Positions 48,001 to 62,000 of a stretch of DNA of 64,000 nucleotides are shown here, in pieces; positions within the stretch are counted from its first letter, which is position 1, and every line of letters starts with the position of its first letter. Origin of the DNA: Mytilus galloprovincialis. Its lineage: Eukaryota > Mollusca > Bivalvia > Mytilida > Mytilidae. A program made the translations under genes and the position numbers. Location: positions 58,894,793 through 58,958,792 of the forward strand of contig NC_134840.1 of NCBI RefSeq assembly GCF_965363235.1, in the 5' to 3' direction. The notes beneath the pieces were generated by a model, which saw only the letters and a program-made list of their open reading frames with translations, was not told where the DNA came from and made no database searches.

Positions 48001-49936
48001 CTTTATACGACCGCAGAGGTTGAACCCTGAACGGTTGGGGCAAGTATGGACACAACATTCAAGCTGGATTCAGCTCTAAATTTGGATTGTGATTAAATAG
48101 TTGACACAGCATAGGTTTCGGACACAGAATGAATGTGGTCTATTGAACTTATAAATTTATTTTTTTTGCCTTTGAACAATTCACTATGCTGTTGAATATT
48201 AATCCTCTCAAAAAAATGTTTGAAGAAATTTTCTTTTCATTTATGAAATCTAAAATGAGAAAAATTTACCCCCCCCCCCCCAATTTTTTTCACATCCCCC
48301 TTTCCCTTTTTCCAAAACTGATCTCAATTAAAATTTCTAATGGAGTTTGCAACAATAACTACTCATTTAAATACATCATAAAATATTAAAATGTAACAAA
48401 AGGTGCTTGTTATCACTGAATGTGGTAAAGATTGTTTTAATTTATCAGTTGGTAGTAAAAGTGAATATACATTGTATATTGTATGAAACAATGATTTAAG
48501 TTGATTCAACTACTATTCTGGATAAAGAAAGATAACTCCAATCAATTGAAAATTTCTTGCTATTGCACAACATTGTGCAATTAGATATTTCTTGTTATTG
48601 TGCAATACTGTGCAATTGAAAATATTTGCTATTGCACAATACTGTGCAATTGAAGATTTCTTGCTATTGCGCAATACTGTGCAATTGAAAATTTCTTGCT
48701 ATTGCACAATACTGTGCAATTGAAGATTTCTTGCTATTGCTGAATACTGTGCAATTGAAAATTTCTTGCTATTGCACAATACTTAATATAATAATTTTGG
48801 ATCCTGATTTGAACCAACTTGAAAACTGGGCCCATAATCAAAAATCTAAGTACATGTTTAGATTCAGCATATAAAAAAAGCCCAAGAATTCAATTTTTGT
48901 TAAAATCAAACTTACTTTAATTTTGGACCCTTTGGACTTTAATGTAGACCAATTTGAAAACGGGACCAAAAATTAAGAATCTACATACACAGTTAGATTT
49001 GGCATATCAAAGAACCCCAATTATTCAATTTTTGATGAAATCAAACAAAGTTTAATTTTGGACCCCGATTTGGACCAACTTGAAAACTGGGCCAATAATA
49101 AAAAATCTAAGTACATTTTTAGATTCAGCATATCAAAGAACCCCAAGGATTCAATTTTTATTAAAATCAAACTAAGTTTAATTTTGGACCCTTATGACCT
49201 TAATGTAGACCAATTTGAAAACGGGACCAAAAATTAATAATCTAAATACACAGTTAGATTCGGCATATCAAAGAACCCCAATTATTCAATTTTTGATGAA
49301 ATCAAACAAAGTTCAATTTTGGACCCTTTGGGCCCCTTATTCCTAAACTGTTGGGACTAAAACTCCCAAAATCAATCCCAACCTTTGTGTTTAAATTTCA
49401 TAGATTTCTATTTACTTATACTAAAGTTATGGTGTGAAAACCAAGAAAAATGCTTATTTTGGCCCCTTTTTGGCCCCTAATTCCTAAACTGTTGGGACCT
49501 CATCTCCCAAAATCAATCCCAACCTTCCTTTTGTGGTCATAAACCTTGTGTTTAAATTTCATTGATTTCTATTTACTTTTACTAAAGTTATTGTGCGAAA
49601 ACCAAGAATAATGCTTATTTGGGCCCTTTTTTGGCCCCTAATTCCTAAACTGTTGGAACCAAAACTCCCAAAATCAATCCCAACCTTCCCTTTGTGGTCA
49701 TAAACCTTGTGTCAAAATTTCATAGATTTATATTTACTTAAATTAAAGTTATAGTGCGAAAACCAAGAAAATGCTTATTTGGGCCCTTTTTGGCCCCTAA
49801 TTCCTTAAATGTTGGGACCAAAACTCCCAAAATCAATCCCAACCTTCCTTTTGTGGTCATAAACCTTGTGTAAATTTCATTGATTTCTATTCACTTTTAC
49901 TAAAGTTAGAGTGCGAAAACTAAAAGTATTCGGACA

Positions 49937-49967
<31 letters not shown>

Positions 49968-52808
49968 AGACGACGGACGACGCCAACGTGATACCAATAT
50001 ACGACTAAAAAAATTTTAATTTTTGCGGTCGTATAAAAATCAGTTGAAAAAGGCTTAACCCATCAGATAAATAGAAATACATCTAACAAAAAACAGAGTA
50101 GACGTGGCCGGGTACTTGTATATTCCAACAACAAAAAGACACTAAGTACAGATCTGAGGGTACTCGCAGTTACTGACAGGTAGTCCAAAGCCACTAACAA
50201 GTCAACTATTTAAAAAGTCATGTATCTCTATACAAATGCACCAGAATAATACTTGACTCATTTTACCGATAACAACTCCCCGACATTGTGACCTCTAAAA
50301 TCAGCATTTTAACACTAACAGATTGTACCTGCAAGGCTGCTTAAAATGAGTTTCCGTCTGCCCACTTTTTCCACAAGATAAATGCCTGACAATGTAAATA
50401 TACAGCTCACGCCTGCAGTGACAGCTGTCAGCCATATTGCCATTATTTCATCTCTCACACCTGACATTTGGATTATAGTACCACTATAGTACCTGTAGAA
50501 AGACCCAAACAATTTTGAATTACAAGATTGTTTATTGAAAAGAGTGTTCTTGGTCAGCTCGCAGTGTCGAACGGTATTTCTTCTAGCAGGCACACACCGC
50601 ATTTTTTTTTTACATAACAAATGGTTGAACAAAGTTGATTCAATCTAAACTTCCAACTTGGAAATAACGATTAAATGATCAGTGTGCTTCCCTTGCAGTT
50701 GTAAGTTCAAACTTGTATTGGTCTTAATCAAAGAAATAATGGTGAAGTCTTAAAAGGGTAAATGAAAATGTTACATTAACTGAATGTTCTCGTATATCTT
50801 AAATTAAGAATGAACTAAACCGTCTATTCTAGATACCCACAAGTTGTAAATACAATAAAAATTGTAATGTACGTACTTACATAACTGTATTGATGCCACT
50901 AAGTTGTTGAATTAAAGATGTAGAAACTCCAACTATAAGTGCTCTGCGGACTGATGGTGTGAGCATGATCTTCTTCAATGTCCATTCATTTCCTTACAAA
51001 ATAACCTTTCTTTATAATTTTACATAGTATCACCTAATTGACAAAGCTTAAACCAGTATCACTTAACAAGTACAAAATTCGTCTTTAATTTATTTAAAAT
51101 ATTTGATTATTTTTTTACTCTTCTCGTCTCTTTCTGTTTTTAAAAGACATTTTAGTTAACTTCAGAGTTTTCACTAATTAAACGAAAGACACTTAAGATT
51201 TGTTTATGTTATAAAAAATTAGAAATAACCTTGAAGTTCTTTGAGTTTTATCTCTTGCTGACATATTTCTTTAATTTGTTTTATGTCGTCCGAAACATCA
51301 GATCTTCCTCGAATCCTCTGTAGAATGTGTGTCGCCATGTCTTCCTTGCCATTCCGCACTAAATAACGAGGTGTCTCGGGCAGGAATAAGAATCCTATGA
51401 ATTGTACTAATGATGGCACACCAGTTAGGCCTAGCATGTACCTAAAATACACAAAGACTACATGTTTGGAAAAGCATCATTATTTGCATTGCAATTCTCT
51501 TTTTATCAAAGATTCTGAAAAATGAATGAATTTCTATAAGATCTTTAAAAAAATATTTTTTGTAAAAAGATCTTTTATAGTTTCGATAAATAATAGTGAA
51601 TTGTAAACAAATATAATAAATTTAAGTGAGTTCATTTTACCTCCATCCAGTCTTATCATAACTAAACGCGCCATCTACAATGCTGGCTACTGTCCTTCCT
51701 ATCGCCATCATACCAGTACACAGTGTAACTAATGGTCCCCTGTACTTTACTGGTGAACATTCAGCAATATAAACTGGTGATATCATTAGTATTACTCCTA
51801 TTAATCATAAAAAAACATGTTACAATTGTCATTCATATTCATGCTTACTGATAGTCAAGTGGTGTTTTCGTTCGCAACTTGATTCGTTTAATCCGTTCGT
51901 CTGTTCGTTATTTGTAACCACAACTCCTTTTAAACAAGAGAATGACTAGCAACAAAGCTTTCGCATATTCTTTATTATAGCTTCCCATTTAAGCTTTTGA
52001 TCGTTTGTGGTCCTCTATAAATCGAATAAGATCTTTGCGAGATCTACTAACCTAATATGGAATATACACGGTCTCCACACGGTTGCTTTTAACCAATCAT
52101 ATTCCTATAAATGTATAGGAGGTAAGATAAACATCATATACGTTCTGATCTATGATTTCGAGTAAAACTTTATTTATATATATGTAGCATATTGAATTTA
52201 CTCTTGGAATGTTAGTTGTAAACACAGTCATGTATATTGCTAAGTCGCACTGAAACTTAGAATCAATACCAATTGTTGACAGTTTGAACGATAAAAATAA
52301 CTCGCAAATGATAGTCATGCCAAATAACATATCAAATAGAAGTTGAACTCCGATAGGATTAGTGACGAACAAACCACCTTCAAGCAGACTCACCAATTCC
52401 AATGCCTAGTAAACCACGTCCAAGAAGTAACATCCAGTAAGTCTTAGAAACTCCATTGAGTATTGTAGAAACTGTAAAAACAAAACTACCGATCAACATG
52501 GAAGGTCTTCTTCCAATTTTATCGCCAAGGTAGCCAGACATGAATGCTGTTATCATGGCAGTTGCTATAGTAACACTTACAAGTACTTCCTGGTCAAACG
52601 AATCTAATTCGAATTCTGTCCGTATAAAGAGTAATGCTCCTGAAACAACCCCAGTATCATATCCAAACGAAAAACCACCGAGTGCTCCAAATACTGCTAC
52701 AAAACATAAATAACATGTGAATTTAGAACTAGTATTCTTAGAGTCATATACGGTTTTACCACTATTGTTTGTAATTTTGTTACTGGAGATAGTTGAAACT
52801 TTCTCCAT
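45069..52808 (-). CDS. SLC2A13: SLC2A13-like proton/myo-inositol (polyol) cotransporter (9 exons, 578 aa)
   Basis: A major-facilitator sugar transporter. The vertebrate homologue imports myo-inositol with protons at the plasma membrane; the substrate here is inferred. Exons in gene order: 52808-52394, 51797-51641, 51441-51230, 50992-50881, 50492-50329, 47144-47036, 46760-46525, 45926-45774, 45247-45069. They total 1737 nt with consistent phases. Family motifs appear in order: GGFSFGYDTGVVSGAL in helix 1, GDKIGRRP in the first cytoplasmic loop, VYIAECSP, VDGAFSYDKTGWRYMLG, FLFLPETPRYL, QQLSGINTVMYYS, VEKVGRRKL, PLWARST and the terminal LPETKDKKLEDVESLF. Exons 6 and 7 code for a long extracellular loop with CATCIKEQNCGFCY, the PSI-like cysteine cluster that separates SLC2A13 from ordinary GLUTs. 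Human SLC2A13 has about 648 residues, the difference lying mainly at the termini. The 3.2-kb intron at 47145-50328 holds a transposon nested in an older repeat. Confidence 0.95.
47600..50215 (-). repeat. Mussel-type dispersed repeat, copy split by element E
   Basis: Left part 47600-47978 starts with GATGCGGTATGATTGCCAAT and includes ACAGAATGTGGCGGGGTTAA; right part 50036-50215 continues with CAGTTGAAAAAGGC. The interruption is transposon copy E. The repeat lies in the SLC2A13 intron between exons 5 and 6. Confidence 0.75.
47979..50035 (+). mobile_element. CCAGATGCTCC-family element, copy E, complete, nested in a dispersed repeat
   Basis: About 2.06 kb from CCAGATGCTCCGCAGGGCGC to GCGGTCGTATA, with the 35-bp array at 48545-48785 and a GAC triplet tract at 49935-49985. 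Left flank AACTATAA and right flank AAAATCAGTTG rebuild the uninterrupted sequence seen at 30996-31014 (ACTATAAAAATCAGTTGG). Lies in a SLC2A13 intron. Confidence 0.88.
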
Positions 52809-53499
52809 TTTTGATATTGAACTATGTTAAATCTATGTTTTCATGATATAGATAACTGGTTCAGCTTATCTTTCTAGATCTTCTAAGTCAGTTCATATTT
52901 CATTATCGGAAGACTAAATACATGTATGTAAAGAGTTACACGAATAAATTAATAGATCTATAGTTATTGATAATGACCCTAGACAACCTATTGTATTATA
53001 TAATTTATATCACCTAAAAGAAAAATAGTAATGAACAAATAAGGAAGAATGACTACTCGGCTGTTTCAACAGAGTAAACACCGGTCTTCCAGAAATACTT
53101 TTTTGCTACATTTTTCCCCATTAAAATCACAATACTGTTTTATTGCGTATGGATATCATTGTTCGACCATCCGTCAACATATTGAAATATCAGTGAAGCA
53201 TAATGCTCACACAAATATCTTTTTTCAGGATATATACAATCCGATTTATTTGATTAAATTGTGTCATAGGAGCATAATATACAAATAAAGGAATTCCTTA
53301 TTTTTGGGTTGTAAAAAGGTCGTTGTATGCTTTAGATATATCAATGATTAAGTGCTTCTAATAGTACTTTCTATTCTGTGTATAACAGTTTTGACCTTTC
53401 GACTATCTACACTACACTTTCACGTTATCTTATCAGACAGAAACCTTTTGTATTTAATAAAACGAGCCTTCGGAAAACCTGAATGTAAATCTATCGGCT
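52809..53499. other. Upstream region of SLC2A13
   Basis: AT-rich, no gene or repeat recognised. The transporter promoter should lie at its left end, but no specific element is evident. Confidence 0.45.
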
Positions 53500-53660
53500 G
53501 CAATTCAGCCTTAAAGTTACATGTGGAGCAGGATATGCTTACCCTTCCGGAGCACCAGGTAAAGGTAACATTCAGTTTTGTTGGGTACTTGTTGCTCTGT
53601 CTTTAGTTTTCTATGTAGTATTTTGTTCTTTTCATTCTCTAGTTGTCTTGGGAGGTATTA
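53500..53660 (+). mobile_element. Retroelement 3' tail remnant, short
   Basis: Shares the order GTGGAGCAGGATATGCTTAC, CCTTCCGGAGCACC and TTTAGTTTTCTATG with the tail at 30270-30600. Broken and non-coding. Confidence 0.55.
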
Positions 53661-53967
53661 GTGGTAGAAGACATCCCTTTCCACTCAAGTTTTCTAAATT
53701 TGTGGTTGCCCCGGGTCCCACTGTCCCTGATATGTAGTATTTCGCTGGATCAATGTCAATCAACTGGTGTTGGGTCTCGTAACACAGCACTAGGCTCTGT
53801 TTCCATCGTCTGTGTTGCAGTGATTCCCATTGAAGTTGGCTCAGTAGTTAAGTAACACATCAAGGAGAGTTGTCCTTGAAACAAAGCGAGCTGCTCGTCT
53901 TTCTACCTGCTCTATGTCGCGTATGGTGGTAATTTGATGAGAATCTCATACTGGGGAATATAAAAAA

Positions 53968-54155
53968 AACGAAGATTTGGTATGATTGCCAATGAGACAA
54001 CTCTCCACAAGAGACCAAAATAACACAGAAATTAACAACTATAGGTCACCGTACAGCCTGCAACAATGAGCAAAGCCCATACCGTATATTCAGCTATAAA
54101 AGGCCCCGAAATGAAAATGTAAAACAATTCAAACGAGAAAACTAACGGTCTTATT
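53968..54155 (-). repeat. Mussel-type dispersed repeat, partial copy
   Basis: Contains GATTTGGTATGATTGCCAAT, GAGACAACTCTCCACAAGAG and CAATTCAAACGAGAAAACTA, the same order as at 47610-47785. Non-coding. Confidence 0.75.
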
Positions 54156-54530
54156 TAAAAGCATATTCCAGAGTCGTTCTTACTAGCGTTGAGTATGCTG
54201 TGGCTTTTGTTGCTGGAGTACACCTACCAAGATTTCTCCGTTAAAAGCGAAGTGTCTATGAGGCTTTCCCTATTGATATGGTTTGTCCAGATGAGGTCTT
54301 TGTTGATAGTGAGCCTAAGGTATTCCCCACTGTCTACTGTCTCTAATGTGTGTCCATTGCGTGTGTAGGACGTCTGATGTTGCTGACGTCGTCCTGAGAC
54401 ACGGATGACTGTACACATATTTTTCGGGTTGAAACACTTATATGAGAGTAAAAAGGAAGCTAGGGTTAACAAAAAAAATATCTTAAGAGTTGTTTTTTTT
54501 AAATATTTTTGCTGTTGTTGTTACCGTTTT

Positions 54531-55240
54531 TTATACGACTGCATTTTTTTTAGTTCGTATAATGCTATGGTGTCGTCGTCGTCGTCTGTGTCGTCGTTAG
54601 GAGACACATTTGTCAGTTTGCTGGACAATAACTTTAGTTTAGTTGAATGGCTATCTATGAAATTTTTTAAGAAGGTTCAATACCACAAAAGGAAGGCTGG
54701 GATTGATTTTTGGGATGATGGTCCCAACCGTTAAGGATTTACTTAGGGGCCCAAAACAAGCATTTTTCTAGTTTCAGGATATCAACTTGTGTTAAAGTAT
54801 TTCAATTGCTCTAAAATTGTACCACAAGTAGAAAGTTTAGATTCATTTTGGGGGTTACGATGCCAACAGTTTAGGAATTAATGGCCAAAAAGGAACTAAA
54901 AACAAGCGAGCTAGATTCCATACTACAAGGGAAAGACGGATATCGAGTTACTGCTACGTAACAAGGGGTATGCAAACATGACATTGGGGCCATTTAGGGG
55001 TAAAATTTTAAAAATTTCAAATTTTTGAAAAGTTTCAAGAAGAAATCTTCAATTGCACAATATTGCGCTTCAGATTTGAAAGATCTTTGACCATGTTTAT
55101 GTTGTGTCCGAAACCTATATTATATAAAAAATTTGATCACAATACAAATTCAGTTACGGTATCAAACTTGAATATTGTGTCCAATTTTGCCCCAACTGTT
55201 CAGGGTTCGACCTTTGCTGTCGTATCAGGCTGTGCTCAAT
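54531..55240 (-). mobile_element. CCAGATGCTCC-family element, copy F, short, inverted and diverged
   Basis: Reversed right end TTTATACGACTGCA at 54530, then GTC triplets at 54572-54598, and a reversed left end CAGGGTTCGACC at 55201 with TGTCGTATCAGGCTGTGCTC. Much shorter and more diverged than the other copies. Confidence 0.75.
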
Positions 55241-56025
55241 CAAAGCATTTTATTTCAGGTTTTATTGATGTTTAAACAGTTTTTACTTTATTAATTCTTC
55301 ATAACTTGGCAAAAAAACTCTCTAATTTCTGTTGATGTTCTGGAAATCACGACAACAGTAAATAAGAAACTAAATACCATGGAGTATAATATATCCAACT
55401 CTTAACCTGCCAGAATGGTCGGATTTTTTTTTTTAAGGAAATAAAATGCTGAACTATTTTAAAGAAATATTTAAAATATGAAATTTGAATATACATAAAG
55501 CCTTAATTACATTAAAAATATATTATTAATTGTCAAAACAATTAACAATTGTTTGTGCTTTTTATATGTTGATTTTACAGCTGGTCCTAACCATCGAAGA
55601 TCAACGAAGCTAGTGTACATAAAACCTGACCATTTTTAAGATGGAAAATAGATCGGATACTTCATACTCATATATCACTTGTTTTTTTTCTTCCAATATT
55701 TAGCCTTCGATATTTTTTTTATATCCAATAACACTTTAAAATTTACAAATAATATGTATTCTTTTAAACGTATAATTTTAATGTAAAGGTAAATTTTCGA
55801 AATTATGCGATATTTGTGGCACATTTACGGGTCTGTAGTGATGGAAATAGCGTCTCCATTAAAAAATCCGAATAGATGATCAACCAAAACGATTTTTTTT
55901 TAACTTCTGTTATTTACAATTTTGGAACCATTCAAACGAGATAAATTAAAAATTATAATTCATATAGTAGAAAGTGTTGTAAAAGAAAGATTTTAGTGTG
56001 AAACGTTTGTTATAAATGTTTCAAT
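55241..56025. other. Upstream region of thymidylate kinase
   Basis: AT-rich with no gene recognised. It must contain the thymidylate kinase promoter; no TATA box or motif was assigned. Confidence 0.45.
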
Positions 56026-59000
56026 ATGAGACTAGCTGCTTTGCTTGTTCAGTCTATGGTAAAAGTTAGAAGTGTTCCGATAAATTTGGCGCAAAATTTA
56101 AAAAGAACATTGATGATGCCGTCGACAGCTGAAGTTAGAGGAGCTCTTATTGTATTTGAAGGATGTGATCATAGTGGCAAAACAACTCAATGTAAAAAAC
56201 TTGTTGCAGCTTTGAATGAAAAGGGAATTAAAACGGAAGCTATGCGTTTTCCAGGTAGTTTGAGGCGAACATCAGTTTGCCGCTTTATTTTAAATTTTTT
56301 GATTATGTGATTACTTGCACACCCCTATGAGCAAATTTTTGATGAGGGTCCTCAAAATTTGACATAAAGTTTGATCTTGTACTGCTTACATAGTTCTGCC
56401 TAATGTCCTGACCAATATAAAACTATTTTTTTTCTCACATTAATTGACACTGATAGTTATTAAATAGTCATTCTGTATTCTGATAGGCCTTCAACAATGG
56501 GCAAAACCAATACTGCACAGTGAGCTATGCACCTTATCACTATTTGGAAATAAGTCCAAGTTGACCTGAGAATTATCTGCCCACTTGAACTATCATACTA
56601 AGGCGGATCCAGGGGGGCCCGGGCCCCCCCTTTTGTAGGAAAAATTTGGTTGATTATATAGGGAATCATTGAAGCATGACTGTAGCGGCCCACCCCTTAG
56701 GTCAGTTAGCGGGCCCCCCTTAGGAAAAGTTCTGGATCCGCCACTGACTATTGATGTCATACAAGTCTTTCCATTGTGGCGTCATGCAGGTATTTTGTAT
56801 TATGACGCCAAAATTTTATGGGAACCTTTGTTATGTCCAGGAATGGCGAACAAATAGCAATAAGGTGTATACTAAAAGGCCTGGAAATAACAAATTGGAA
56901 ACAGTTCAAAGGAAGAATCTAACGGCCAATTTTATGTACAAAAGTTAAACTAAGAATATTAATCAGTACACATCCAGCATGCATCCAATGGATTTAGAGT
57001 AAAGATGTGATTAACATTTAATAAGTAAAAACATCAACTCTCTGCAATGCCAAAATATAGGTATCAACAGATTGTTGGACATAAAATGATCATATATATG
57101 TGTATAACCATGATAACAATTATATTTAGGTAGGTTTTCATTTAATGATACATTTGTACATTGTACATGTAACATGTATACAAAATAACCATGGTAATAA
57201 TACCAATATTTATACTGTCATAAAAAAAATGTTGAATTGACCACTTTTAAGAATATCTAAAAAAAAAAAAAATCATTGATATTGATACTGATTTATATCT
57301 AAATTTAGGAGCTCGGTAAACAACATTGCCATACCAATTTTGATTGATGATCTCCTGTTTGTAATCAGTTTTCTACTGAGAGTGAGATGCAATCAAACTT
57401 CCAAACCAAATCTTTTTATCAAGAATTTAGTGAAGGATTTGAGAACTGTAAATTCAGAAATTATTGCAATGTTTTTATTATTGCAAAAAATGTGACAGGT
57501 TATCATCATGATCATCGCTATAATTAAAACTCGCATTTTGAATTTTTTTATACGAATCAAACAGGATTTTTCTGAATATCGCAAGAAAAAATTAGATCCA
57601 CATTTTAGTCTAAAATGACAAAATCACTATAATGAATACATGCAATAATTTCTGAATTTACAGTAATTTATTTGTGTAAAAGTCCTTAACTTAATAATTT
57701 TCTAGTACAACATAGATTCTAACATGACGTCCTTCAAATGCTATGAGTACACACCCGTGGTAAAATATGAATATATTGCCAGGGCTGTTCCGATCGTACT
57801 CCCACGTCATATGCTTTTTCATGAATGAGGTGCCAGATGTCATAGAACGATGACCTAAGAATATCAGCATTTTACAGGAAAATACACCGAAAATCATCAC
57901 AACAAGGAAACATAAACAAACGATTGCTAAAATGTGGTATAAATGTGATATACATGTAAGCCTCTTTTTTTTTTATACATATAAGACAAATAGTAAATTA
58001 TCATTTTATTTCCTCCAAAAACTATCTAAATACGTTATGGTAAATAGTTTAAGCATGTCACTAATTCAGTTTGCTCCATCCTTTTACTCCTATTTGATAG
58101 TGCATTTATTTATGGTAACGGCAAATATTTGCCGCCACCTAGAGTGCTTCGATCCAAAATAATTGCTGTATTTGTCCTATTAGAATCGAAATAATTGATA
58201 TCCAAGATGTTACTGCAGTATAGAAAATCTCATATGTAACAAATTGTGATAGAAACACTAAGATGGTTCCATGGTGGTAAGAGAAGATACATTGTATATC
58301 TATATGTACAAATATTTAATATGTGACACTTTAATAAACTATTTTACTTACTAACAGGCTACTGTAACTATAAAATTTCAGCTTGATGAAATGTTTGAAT
58401 TGTTTTCTTTGTAGACAGAACAACAACAATTGGTAAAATGATTGATGGTTACCTTAGTAACAAATGTGAAATAGAAGACCATTCAGTTCATCTTCTATTT
58501 TCAGCCAACAGATGGGAAATGGTGTAAGTTTGACATTTGCATGTTACATTTTTTTCAATTTTAATATAGGTTTGCTAATTACAAAGGTTAAGTAAAAACT
58601 TTATATACATGTACAGAATAGAATAGAAAAATGTTTTATTGCTTATCACAGCACCCAAAGCTAAGCTGAATAATTACATTAAATTTATTTACAATGATTA
58701 CATTACAATGATTGTTTTAAACAAATGCCGATGAAAAAAAACCATTAGGAAAACAGTACATATACATTTTTTTTGTAAATCCCCCCAAAAATCTATTAAG
58801 ACCAGCAATATGAAGCAGCTGGTAAAGTAGCAATAAAAAATGTATGCTTCTTATTAGAAATAAATGAAATATATACATTCATTAAATGTTGCATTATACA
58901 TGTCCTGCTCCAATCAGCTCCATAGCATCCAACATGTACAAATGTACATACATACATGTACATTGTTGTATGTACTTTTGACCAACAGCGTTTTATGATA

Positions 59001-62000
59001 AATAATGTGTGAATGTAAACAAGTTCATGAGGTTGGTATATAATCATCCATTTGAGCACATGGAAAGTTAAGGTGGTCAGACCCATAGGTTCATGTTCTT
59101 TGAAATATTTTAGGATTAGCCATACACTACAGTGCCAACATGTACATGTATCAGCTTGTTACATTTAACCCTTTTAAGACCATATATTTTGTGAATGTTT
59201 AGATACCTTTTGTGTCTGAATTAAAAAAAATAATTAAACCTTGTTTTATTTTCAAACAGAAATTGCATGTCAGAGAAAATTGACATTGTATCTCTTACTA
59301 CGGTAGATATTATTAAACATCCCTGAATATAGGTCAAAGCTACAATTTGTTGAATCTATTAGTTCACTTGTATTTCAGGCCTAAAATGAAATCCATGTTA
59401 GAAGCCGGGACTACATTGATAGTGGACAGATATGCTTTTTCTGGTGTGGCATTTACAGCAGCTAAAGAGGTACTGTTACCTTGTAATGTAAATTTAATTT
59501 AAACATGCTCTATTTTGATTATCTCAAAATTTGTTATATAGACACATACATGAGCATGTAGATAGATATAAGGTGTGGTATGAATAGAATAGAATATTTT
59601 TATTCACTGGCCCCAGGAGGGCATATATAGCATACAAACAATATTATTATAAATAATAACATCTGCAATACATTTGTACATAGGCAATAGATATATACAT
59701 GTATGTAACATGTGTAATAAAAAAAAAATATATACTACAGGAAATACACTCGACAAAATAATAGCAATATATTATAATTTAATTAACATTGATATGAGTG
59801 CCAATGAGACAACTCTCCATCCAAGTCACAATTGGTAAAAAGTAAACTATTATTATAGGTCAAAGTACAGCCTTCAACATATTCCTCATGTCATTAATGC
59901 TTTTGATGAAAGTTTCCACTTAAATATTGTTAATTTGTTTTCTTTAAAGTATAAAAAATAAGTTTTGTGATTCTGAATAAATAAAAATCTACAGTTTCAA
60001 AATGTTTTATGTGTAAACATTTTATAATATTTCAGAGACATTTTATATGACGTTTGTTAAATAAAATATGTTATTTATAATAGGGGTTTGATATGAATTG
60101 GTGTAAACAGCCAGATGTTGGTTTACCAAAACCAGACAGAGTTATCTACCTTACATTAAGTACAGAAGAGGCAGCAGCTAGAGGAACTTTTGGAAAAGAG
60201 AGATATGAACAAACAGAATTTCAACAAAAAGTCTCAACAAATTTTGAAAAGTTGAAAGATCCAACATGGCAGGTAATGTATTTTCATGTGCTGGTAACCA
60301 TGGTAACCAGCTATTAAAAGTTTTGATTCCAGATTTTTCTCCATTTATAAAATACCAATGCTACTGACAGAGAACATAAGCAGTGACATTTTTAATAAGT
60401 AATAGAATTTCAGTTAATAGACTTGCATCAGGATCATACTGTTATATTATTTATACATATACATACAGTGATCGGGAAGGACGTGCGCCCTGTGCCTATA
60501 GCGCATATTGACAAGAAATGGCACATACAGTGACAAATGTAAGCGCCCACGTGGCGCACGATATTTTTCACTTCGTTTTGAAATGTTTAGATATCGTCAA
60601 ATGAATTTCCGATCGTGTTCCGTGCCGCCATGAGTGTGTACACAACTGTGTTATGTTCCTCCAATAATAGGAGCACCTATATATTTTTGGGATGTCTCGG
60701 GTGTTTCCCTATCATAATAGAAACATGCGATTTAAGGTCTCGGTGTTTTTTTATTGTAATAATAGAACCTTGCGGTCTAACTGATAACCCGAAAAACGTA
60801 ATTAACCATCATTCATGATACATTTATTTATAAACAACTTTAAATTTGTGAAATTTGGCTAGTACAGACAAGATTTAACTCTAATAATAATCTCATTTAG
60901 TTTAGCTTGCTATTATTTCGATTGAAGAACCCCAAGATTTTTTAGGAATATAGTTTTTGTCTCCATAAAAGACGCCTAACTGTCCTTGTCAATTTTTGGT
61001 CTTTGGCTTGTTTTCACATTTTGTAAACATGACTTCAGCGATTTGTTGTTATGTTCTATGAATTAATGGTACTCTATACTGTTATTCTTGTCACCGTGAT
61101 GAAGTTATAATAATACAAGAAGTACAGAGGAAATGCCTGAAATGTCCTCTGATATGGAACGTCTAGAATAAGTATGGTATCGACGAAGACCCAAATTTAA
61201 CGTACAAAAAAACAAAACATGAACATGAACAAGGCAACAGTACCAGTTTAAACATTGTAAATAAAGGTTGACTTAAATATTGTTGGGGTTGGAAGAAGTT
61301 GTTGTATATTCATTGAAATTGAAATTATAAAATCACAGGAACAATATCCATGATTTTATTTAAAATCATAAAGGTAAGTTTCAACACCTCTTTGCCAAAA
61401 TATACTGATAATTTTTTTTTATAGAAGTCAATTAAAATGGCCCACTCATTTGACAACATGGCCCATTATTTTTTAAAATGGCCCATTGAATTTATTTTTG
61501 AGGGGCCCTGGGCCCATAGTGAAAAAAACCTTCCAGATCACTGACATAAAATGTCATGACAGTGATCTCAACTCTGAAGATCAGCTACACACAAACTTGA
61601 ATTTAATTCATCTCTAAAGGGACAAATTTTGGATCTTTTTTTTTGATGGCCCCACCACTAAGTGGTCGGGGACATATAGTTTTACCCTTGTCAAAAATTC
61701 CGAAATTCCGTCATTCCGCAACAAACCATTATACAGAGTTTTTTCAAAACCGCTTCATATATTGGGCTGATCTATGGAATGTAAGTTCTTCATGATGAGT
61801 TACAGATCAAGTTTAAGTTTTGTTCTGCTCCGCTAATTTTTGCCAAAATTACGGGCTTTGGACTTTGATAAATTGTTTAAAATCACAGTTATATGGACTT
61901 TTTTCTAAAGGCTTTCAGATATTGGGATGATTTTTGGCATGTGCGTTAACCAATCAAGTTTTAAGTTTTGTTCTGCTAGGCTAATTTTTGCCAAAATTAC

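Noticed and set aside
58615-59720. AATAGAATAG-type phrases at 58617 and 59587 as SINE ends
   Set aside because: Only a short shared phrase; no matching bodies or target duplications could be defined.
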